Assembly (NCBI GenBank): GCA_034434335.1
Contig: DAOTZS010000246.1
Coordinates: 1 to 19,003, forward strand
DNA length: 19,003 nucleotides
Direction of reading: 5' to 3'
Origin: DAOTZS01 sp034434335
GTDB lineage: Bacteria > Chloroflexota > Anaerolineae > CG2-30-64-16
The position numbers were made by a program, and so were the translations under genes. Below, in pieces: positions 1 through 5,120 of this stretch (position 1 is the first letter of the stretch; every line of letters begins with the position of its first letter). The notes below the pieces were generated by a model that was not told the DNA's origin, searched no databases, and saw only the letters and a program-made list of their open reading frames with translations.

Positions 1-1946
1 GGCCCCATCAGGATGAACTGGAGCCCCTCCAGACGGTGGTTCAGCCGGCCGATCAGGCGCGCCAGCTCCAGCTTCTGGTTGGGATCAGCGTGGCGGCAAT
101 ACCTGTCTGGGTCTACGTATACGATGTAGGCGATGTTGCGCACTCGCCCGGTGGGCACTAACCCGGTAGTGCTGAACAGGATGTCGCTCTCTGGCAGGCG
201 GTCGGGGATGCGCACCTCCTGGGCCAGTTGAAGTCCACTCTGGGTGCGGCATTGCAGCAGGTGCAGGGTCAGCCTGGGGGTTGGGAATTCGTTGCCCAGG
301 GAGAGGGTGAACTCGATGTCTACCGGTCGGCCGTAGCTGAACTCCAGCGCCTTCAACACGGCTTTGAGCTGATCCGCAAAGGGGGTCTGCCCCAGCAGGC
401 CGTCGAAGGTCATGACCAGCGAGCGCGGGTCGAGGGTGGGGTCATAGGTGATCATAGGGCTGATATGGTCGTCCTTGTGCAGCGAGGCCAGGAAGCGCAG
501 CCCAGGGTAGTCGCCGGCCAGTACGTCGCTAATGCGGCGTGTCTCGAAGCTGTTGGTTTTGAGGTTGAGCACATCCATGTAGTACTGGGAGTAGTAGCGG
601 ATTTGGCGGGCAGTGGCCTCGGGCCGCAGCAGCGGGTGGCTCAACGCCACCATGCGCGGATAGTCTTCACCCACCCGCTCCACAGCCCGGGTGCCCAACC
701 CCACCACGAGCCGGGCGAAGCCATCCTCTCGCCGCAGCTTGGAGTTCCATATAAATGGGTTGCGGCTGTAGGCCATTCCCGCCACCGCGGGGAAGAAGTA
801 GTCGCGGTAACGGGCCCCCTGCACGGTCTGGATCAGGACCGCCATCCGTTCGTCGAAATCCAGCAGGCCAATCTGCTTGCGGTAAAGGAGCGCGTTGGGG
901 TTGAAGACGCTGCTATAGACGCGGGCGATAGCCCTGGTGAGGGCCTGCAGGTTCTCCTCAGGAGTGCCCTGGTTCGGGCAAAACACGCTCTCGTATTTGC
1001 CGGCGAAGGAATAATCGAAGTGGTCTTCCAGCAGGCTCGACGAGCGCACGATCAGGGGCTGGTTGCCCACCTCGGCCAGCAGATTGCGCAACTGCTCCAC
1101 AATGTCCTTGGGGAACTGGCCGCGCATGTACGAGGCCTGGATCTCAGGATACTCCTTGGCGATCTGATCAATGGGCTTGTACTTCTGATTCATGTAATCC
1201 TGCAAGCCGTTGAGGGCCTGGAAGTCGTAGATCACGTCGGCGCCGATGAAATAGGATTGCGGCAATACAATATTGACTAAGAGGTCTTCCTTAGCCTGAT
1301 CGGCGAAGGCCTGTTGCAGGATCTTCCATGCCAGCACCATCCCAGCCGCCTTGCCGCCGATCTTGCCCCGTCCCACCCGATGGGCGCGAATCCACTTCAG
1401 GTCCTGGATGGTGAGATACTCTTTGGCAACCCGCACGAATGCCAGGTGGTCGCTGATCATGGCTTTGATGAGGACCACCTTGATCTCCTGGAGATGGTGC
1501 ATGATTGACGCTTTCTCCGCGGCCGGCAGTCCTTCATAGTACTCGCCTTGCTGGAACAGGAGATCCCACGATGCCAGTTCGGGGTTGTAAGTCAGCTCCT
1601 TCTCGGCCTGGGGGCGCTGAAGCAGGACCTCTCGCACAATTTCTTCAAATCGCCGATGGGGCAGGTTATAGGCAAAGTAGAACTCGGTCAGGGTATTGCG
1701 AAAGTGGTCAAGACGCCGTTCCCAAACATCTGAAGGCTCCTCCTCGTAGGGCCGCGTGATGCCTTCTCTGCGCTGAGAATCGAGCGCCTTTTCGCGCACC
1801 TCTGCCTCGAACTCCTCGCGCGTGATCACGCCCCGGGCGAAGATCTCCTCACGCATCCGTTGGCGGATGGCGTCGCCCAGGATTGGATACTGGTTGAGCT
1901 GAAGGTGAATCCGCATGACCTTCGGGATAAAGCGGTCTTCAGACAT
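1..1946 (-). CDS. PEP/pyruvate-binding domain protein (PPDK N-terminal family), 3' end outside window
   Basis: The minus strand is open from ATG at 1946 to the window's left edge (648 codons). An N-terminal region of about 185 residues, helix-rich and not recognised, precedes a PPDK_N/PEP-synthase-type nucleotide-binding region. Visible signatures are a glycine-rich GRGKIGGKAAG near residues 190-202 (compare GGK in PpsA/PpdK), VRSSSLLED near 297 (compare VRSSATAED), a MAYSRNP block near 400, and LLQCRTQS near 562. Family members bind ATP and pyruvate/PEP and transfer phosphate through a separate histidine domain; whether that domain follows cannot be seen. The chosen ATG has no alternative in-frame ATG just upstream. 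A purine stretch (AAAAGGGGGA) lies about 17 bases away, which is far for a ribosome binding site. The reaction is uncertain: the long N-terminal extension is unlike classical PpsA or PpdK. Confidence 0.85.
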   Translation of the reverse strand, partial: MSEDRFIPKVMRIHLQLNQYPILGDAIRQRMREEIFARGVITREEFEAEVREKALDSQRREGITRPYEEEPSDVWERRLDHFRNTLTEFYFAYNLPHRRFEEIVREVLLQRPQAEKELTYNPELASWDLLFQQGEYYEGLPAAEKASIMHHLQEIKVVLIKAMISDHLAFVRVAKEYLTIQDLKWIRAHRVGRGKIGGKAAGMVLAWKILQQAFADQAKEDLLVNIVLPQSYFIGADVIYDFQALNGLQDYMNQKYKPIDQIAKEYPEIQASYMRGQFPKDIVEQLRNLLAEVGNQPLIVRSSSLLEDHFDYSFAGKYESVFCPNQGTPEENLQALTRAIARVYSSVFNPNALLYRKQIGLLDFDERMAVLIQTVQGARYRDYFFPAVAGMAYSRNPFIWNSKLRREDGFARLVVGLGTRAVERVGEDYPRMVALSHPLLRPEATARQIRYYSQYYMDVLNLKTNSFETRRISDVLAGDYPGLRFLASLHKDDHISPMITYDPTLDPRSLVMTFDGLLGQTPFADQLKAVLKALEFSYGRPVDIEFTLSLGNEFPTPRLTLHLLQCRTQSGLQLAQEVRIPDRLPESDILFSTTGLVPTGRVRNIAYIVYVDPDRYCRHADPNQKLELARLIGRLNHRLEGLQFILMG

Positions 1947-2053
1947 AGGCAGCTTGCCAAAGGTCCCCCTTTTGTGTGTTGCTACCGCCGGTCGGCTGAA
2001 TCAGCCCATTGCGCGGCCTGCAGCCCGAGCCCTGATTTATATGCCACACAATA

Positions 2054-2082
2054 AGTATACCTCTCTCGGATGGGGTTGACAA
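2054..2082 (-). promoter_or_regulatory. sigma70-type promoter for the PEP/pyruvate-binding gene
   Basis: On the minus strand TTGTCA (2077-2082) is followed after exactly 17 bases by TATACT (2054-2059). Transcription would start near 2047 and leave a leader of about 100 nt before ATG 1946. The near-consensus boxes, ideal spacing and placement directly upstream of the minus-strand gene support the call. Confidence 0.8.
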
Positions 2083-2125
2083 GCAGGTCGCACGGCCGGC
2101 CGGGTTATGAAGCGGTGGGCTTGTA

Positions 2126-2134
2126 TGCTATAAT
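2126..2134 (+). promoter_or_regulatory. extended -10 promoter for the O-antigen-ligase-like gene
   Basis: TGC-TATAAT is a perfect -10 hexamer with the TGn extension. Only a poor -35 is seen (TTATGA, 2105-2110, 18-base spacer), which is usual for extended -10 promoters. The start would fall near 2141, exactly where the hairpin-repeat array begins. The 12 bases TGCTATAATCCC recur at 18616-18627 upstream of the AtpI-like gene. Confidence 0.6.
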
Positions 2135-2140
2135 CCCACG

Positions 2141-2313
2141 TAGGGCGAGCTTTAGCTCGTCCTACGCGGCGAGCTGAAGCTCGCCCTACGCGGCGGGTTC
2201 AAGCCCGCGCTACGTGGCGAGCTGAAGCTCGCCCTACGCGGCGGGTTCAAGTCCGCGCTACGTGGCGAGCTGAAGCTCGCCCTACGCGGCGGGTTCAAGT
2301 CCGCGCTACGATG
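2141..2313 (+). repeat. seven-unit 24-bp tandem hairpin array in the 5' leader
   Basis: Units begin at 2146, 2170, 2194, 2218, 2242, 2266 and 2290, a strict 24-bp period in the order A', A, B, A, B, A, B. A-units contain the hairpin GGCGAGCT-ga-AGCTCGCC (perfect 8-bp stem). B-units contain GCGGG-ttcaag-CCCGC, or TCCGC with a G-U pair in two of them. The first unit extends to an 11-bp stem (2141-2151 with 2154-2164, one G-U). Units are joined by CTACG(C/T)GG. The array fills the space between the -10 box and the start codon at 2322, so it would form almost the whole mRNA leader. Confidence 0.9.
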
Positions 2314-2321
2314 AGCCCAGA

Positions 2322-3773
2322 ATGATATCTGTATTGAGTCGTCTTGAAACGATCTTCTTTCACCCCGATCGGCGGGTGGCGCAAGGGGCGTGGGCAGCGC
2401 TGATAGTGGCCGGCGGGCTGCTGACCGCACTGCTGGTGGCGGCTTTGGGTCCACTGCTCGCGCCGGCAGGGGTTATCGTGCTGATCATCGGCCTGCTGAT
2501 CCTGCGAGACATCCGCTGGGGATTCGCAGCCCTCATTGGCGTAATCGGCATCTTGCCTTTCGCCGCGTTGCCTTTCAAGTTGGGATTTACCCCCACCTTT
2601 CTCGATATCGCACTGCTGGCGGTCTACTTCGTGTGGATCATGCGCATCGCCACCCGACGAGAGCCTACCCCGGGCATCTCGCCCCTGGGGCTGCCGGTGC
2701 TGGTGTTCCTGGCCCTGGCCCTGTTTGCCTTTGCCAACGGCCTGCGCTTCAACCGGCCTACTGCGACAACGGTGCGCAACTTCGTAGAGCTGATGCTGGC
2801 CATCGGCTTTTTCTTTGTGGTCGTCAATGCCTTGCGTCGCCAGGCCGACGTGGAACTGGTGGCCAGATTGCTGATGCTGGTGGGCGCGGGGGCTGCCGCC
2901 ATCGCCATCCTCTTCTATGTGATCCCCGAAGCCTGGACGGTGCGTATCCTGGACGCGCTGGCCCGCTTTAACTACCCTGGCGGCTATGGCGCGCTGCGCT
3001 ATATCGAGGATGACCCTGCCAACCCCATGCGCGCTATCGGCACCATGGTGGACCCCAACGTCTTGGGCGGGTTCCTGATCCTGATGGCCGGCCTGACCGC
3101 CCCCCAGGTGGTCAGCCCCCAGCCATTGCTGAAGCGGCGTTGGGTTACCCTGTTCCTGGCTGCTGAGCTCCTGGCCCTCTACCTGACCTACAGCCGCGGA
3201 TCGCTGGCGGGCCTGGCTGCCGGGCTGATCCTGATCGGCCTGGTGCGCTACCGCAAGCTCTTGCTGATCGCAATCCTCGGAGCGGGACTCCTGTTGCTGT
3301 TGCCCATCGCGCAGACGTATGTGGCGCACCTCATCGAGGGGATTCAGCTTCAGGATAGGGCCACCCTCATGCGCCTGGGGGAGTACAAGGACGCCCTGGC
3401 CCTCATCGGCCGTTACCCCTGGTTTGGGGTAGGCTTCGTCGGCTCACCCGATGCTGACCTCTATGTGGGTGTGTCGTGCCTGTACCTGCTGATGGCCGAG
3501 GAAATGGGCGTGTTTGGGGTGGCGGTCTTCCTGGTTGTGATGGGAGGGTTGCTGGCCCTCCTCTGGCGAGCCTGGCGCCGCAGTCGGGGGACCAGAGGCG
3601 AGGCGTTGCTGCTGGGCCTGGCCGCGGCGATCATTGGCGTGATGGTGGGTGGCCTGTTTGATCACTACCTGTTCAACCTGGTCTATCCCCACATGTCCAC
3701 GCTATTCTGGCTCTATCTGGGTTTGGGCGTGCGTGCCGCGCTGCTGGCGGAGCAGACCCCGCCAGGGCCTTGA
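2322..3773 (+). CDS. O-antigen ligase / Wzy_C-like polytopic membrane protein
   Basis: A 483-residue protein with about 11-12 hydrophobic segments, beginning with an amphipathic N-terminus (MISVLSRLETIFFHPDRR) and membrane helices from about residue 24. The LTYSRGSLAGLAAG segment near residue 290 matches the (Y)SRG(A/S)xxG signature of Wzy_C (PF04932), seen in O-antigen ligases (WaaL), polymerases and related exopolysaccharide proteins. It is followed by a large loop and closing helices, the usual topology. Such proteins join or polymerise lipid-linked glycans on the outer face of the cytoplasmic membrane. No glycosyltransferase or flippase gene is next to it, so the glycan is unknown. The Shine-Dalgarno before ATG 2322 is weak; an ATG at 2311 is out of frame and reaches a stop after four codons. 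In a monoderm-type Chloroflexota cell it would more likely serve an exopolysaccharide or wall glycan than LPS. Confidence 0.85.
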   Translation: MISVLSRLETIFFHPDRRVAQGAWAALIVAGGLLTALLVAALGPLLAPAGVIVLIIGLLILRDIRWGFAALIGVIGILPFAALPFKLGFTPTFLDIALLAVYFVWIMRIATRREPTPGISPLGLPVLVFLALALFAFANGLRFNRPTATTVRNFVELMLAIGFFFVVVNALRRQADVELVARLLMLVGAGAAAIAILFYVIPEAWTVRILDALARFNYPGGYGALRYIEDDPANPMRAIGTMVDPNVLGGFLILMAGLTAPQVVSPQPLLKRRWVTLFLAAELLALYLTYSRGSLAGLAAGLILIGLVRYRKLLLIAILGAGLLLLLPIAQTYVAHLIEGIQLQDRATLMRLGEYKDALALIGRYPWFGVGFVGSPDADLYVGVSCLYLLMAEEMGVFGVAVFLVVMGGLLALLWRAWRRSRGTRGEALLLGLAAAIIGVMVGGLFDHYLFNLVYPHMSTLFWLYLGLGVRAALLAEQTPPGP

Positions 3774-3798
3774 CCCCGACCAGGTGCGACAGTTAGTT

Positions 3799-3828
3799 TT
3801 GGGACGGTGGCTGAGCTTGTAGTATACT
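3799..3828 (+). promoter_or_regulatory. probable promoter of the partner-switch operon
   Basis: TTGGGA (3799-3804) and TATACT (3823-3828) are separated by 18 bases. The start would be near 3835, leaving a leader of about 275 nt that includes the inserted repeat element at 3908-4084. The -10 is good, the -35 matches 4 of 6. Confidence 0.55.
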
Positions 3829-3907
3829 GGCCCGTGGCTGGTTAGCACTGTACGATCGCACATTTCCAGGCATGAGCCTTCTGCTTCTACCTCCTCATAT
3901 CACAGAG

Positions 3908-4084
3908 GTCTATTCAGGCAGTGACTGGAAGTCACCCTTTTGGGGCCTGCGGCCAGTGGTCGGCCTGCGCCGACCTCTCTGGTGATGCACACATGAAGGG
4001 TGTCGGCCTCCGCCGATACCCTTCGGGGCGAGGCCTGGCACGGAGTGCCCAGGGAGGGCGATTTCAATCGGCCTGAATAGTTAC
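3908..4084 (+). mobile_element. MITE-like element, copy 1 (177 bp)
   Basis: The ends are GTCTATTCAGGC on the left and GCCTGAATAGTTAC on the right. They are inverted repeats, except that the left end seems to have lost AA from an expected GTAACTATTCAGGC. It is flanked by 8-bp direct repeats TCACAGAG (3900-3907) and TCACAGAC (4085-4092), 7 of 8 identical. Internally it is a chain of hairpins: GTGACT-gga-AGTCAC (3921-3935); GGTCGGC-ctgc-GCCGACC (3958-3975); a 13-bp stem with one G-U pair (3995-4007 with 4012-4024); and CGATT-tc-AATCG (4060-4071). It carries no open frame that is conserved between copies. It is the longest of three copies and lies between the operon promoter and the Shine-Dalgarno of the STAS gene. 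Confidence 0.85.
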
Positions 4085-4109
4085 TCACAGACAAAGGAGA
4101 GCTTCCAGC

Positions 4110-4445
4110 ATGGACTTCTCTAGCATTGATTTGAAGCGGTGTACGTTGGTGCGGTTGGGTGGGCGCATTGACGGCAGCGTGGCGCCCGAGCTGGGCAGCA
4201 AGCTGCGTGCGCTCACCGATTCCGGGCGTTACAAACTCGTCATCAACATGAAAGATGTCACCTACGCCAGCAGCGCCTGCCTGCGTGAGCTGATCAGCAC
4301 CTGGAAGGTATGCCGGCGGTGGAACCGTGGGGATTTACGCCTGGCCGAGGTGAGCCCTAACGTGGCCAAGGTCCTGGAGTTAACAGGTCTCAACACCCAG
4401 TTTATGATCTTCAACACCGAAGCAGAGGCCGTGGGGAGTTTCTGA
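4110..4445 (+). CDS. STAS-domain anti-sigma-factor antagonist (RsbV/SpoIIAA type)
   Basis: A 111-residue single STAS domain. The N-terminal strand region (TLVRLGGRIDGSVAPEL) and the block YKLVINMKDVTYASSACLREL near residues 45-67 match the family, where a serine in the SSxG segment is phosphorylated by the partner kinase. The usual glycine after SSA is a cysteine here (SSACL). The unphosphorylated protein normally binds and sequesters an RsbW-type kinase, freeing that kinase's target. Shine-Dalgarno AAAGGAG (4093-4099) precedes ATG 4110. The RsbW-like gene at 4596 and the PP2C phosphatase at 5086 follow on the same strand, completing a partner-switch set. Length is normal for the family. The exact phosphorylated serine cannot be settled from sequence alone. 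Confidence 0.88.
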   Translation: MDFSSIDLKRCTLVRLGGRIDGSVAPELGSKLRALTDSGRYKLVINMKDVTYASSACLRELISTWKVCRRWNRGDLRLAEVSPNVAKVLELTGLNTQFMIFNTEAEAVGSF

Positions 4446-4470
4446 GACGGGATTGCTGCAGACGAGAGGA

Positions 4471-4515
4471 AAGCCGGAAGCCACCGAGGCGCGCCATGCC
4501 CGGGGCTTCCGGCTT
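4471..4515 (+). terminator. hairpin between the STAS and RsbW-like genes
   Basis: AAGCCGGAAGCC (4471-4482) pairs perfectly with GGCTTCCGGCTT (4504-4515) around a 21-nt loop. There is no T-run after it, so it may be a partial terminator, an attenuator or an mRNA-stabilising stem that sets different levels of the antagonist and the kinase rather than a full stop. Confidence 0.5.
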
Positions 4516-4595
4516 GTGATTATGCGGCCCGGCAGCGGCGCCGGAGGTGGCCAGCCGTCCAGCAACAGCATGATGGGCCCGGGAGATTATTCCTC

Positions 4596-5120
4596 ATGAC
4601 AGACACGTACCGGCGTGAGATCGCCCTGGTCGGCACCATGTGCGATCTGCCAGCCATTACCAGTTTTGTGGCCGAGGCGTGCGCGGAAGCTGGCGTGGCC
4701 CCCGAGGCGCGCTTCGACCTGGAGCTGGCGGTCGAAGAGGCGTGCTGCAACGTGATGGAGCACGCCTATGGCGGAGCCCCCGGCGAGTTGCGCGTTACTT
4801 TCGAGGCCCAGGGCTGTGACGTGGTGATCACCGTGTGTGATCGAGGCCGGCCTTTTGACCCCAACGCCGTCCCCCCACCCGACATGTCCCTGCCCCTGGA
4901 AGAGCGCCCCATCGGCGGCCTGGGCCTTTTCCTGATGCGGCAACTGATGGATACCGTTCAGTTCACCTTTACGGGCACGGAGAACAGGCTGCGCATGGTC
5001 AAACGGGGTGTGCGAACTGCCCGCAGGGATGCCGCCTCAGCTTCGGCCACTGCACCCGCGCAGGTTCCCGGCCCAGGAGAGGCGAATGACCAGCCAGCAC
5101 CCTCTGACGACCCAGCCTGA
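4596..5120 (+). CDS. RsbW-like anti-sigma-factor serine kinase (HATPase_c_2)
   Basis: A 174-residue GHKL-fold ATPase. The N-box (LAVEEACCNVMEHAYGG, near residues 46-62), the G1-type box (DRGRPFDP, near 82-89) and the G2-type box (IGGLGLFLMRQL, near 107-118) are all present. The family includes RsbW and SpoIIAB, which bind a sigma factor or other target and phosphorylate a STAS antagonist on serine. The C-terminal 35 or so residues are low-complexity, rich in Ala and Pro, and probably disordered. Start ATG 4596 follows GGGAGA (4581-4586). The 3' end overlaps the next gene by 35 nt, suggesting translational coupling. No sigma-factor gene is in the window, so the controlled target is unknown. 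Confidence 0.87.
   Translation: MTDTYRREIALVGTMCDLPAITSFVAEACAEAGVAPEARFDLELAVEEACCNVMEHAYGGAPGELRVTFEAQGCDVVITVCDRGRPFDPNAVPPPDMSLPLEERPIGGLGLFLMRQLMDTVQFTFTGTENRLRMVKRGVRTARRDAASASATAPAQVPGPGEANDQPAPSDDPA

Noticed and set aside
228..1280. 350-codon open frame on the plus strand
   Set aside because: It lies opposite the PEP/pyruvate-binding gene, whose translation has clear family motifs; the plus-strand peptide is low-information, typical of an antisense shadow in GC-rich DNA.
2141..2313. CRISPR-like array
   Set aside because: The units are contiguous with no unique spacers and a fixed 24-bp period of two alternating palindromes; it is a tandem hairpin repeat.
2295..3329. 344-codon minus-strand open frame
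   Set aside because: It is the antisense of the O-antigen-ligase-like gene; the Gln/His/Asp-rich peptide mirrors hydrophobic codons on the other strand. Similar shadows at 6394-7296 and 12730-13740 were rejected for the same reason.
3872..3985. Possible 37-residue upstream ORF (MSLLLLPPHITE...)
   Set aside because: It runs into the inserted element, has no Shine-Dalgarno, and the reading frame is not kept in copy 3.
3908..4084. Conserved cis-regulatory RNA or riboswitch upstream of the STAS gene
   Set aside because: The same sequence lies in opposite orientation before clpP and inside another operon, with 8-bp flanking duplications, so transposition explains it better.
3900..4094. Minus-strand 64-residue peptide similar to one readable before clpP
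   Set aside because: The shared ADTLHVCITREVG stretch follows from shared transposable-element DNA. The frame is not conserved across copies, copy 2 lacks it, and no start signal is seen.
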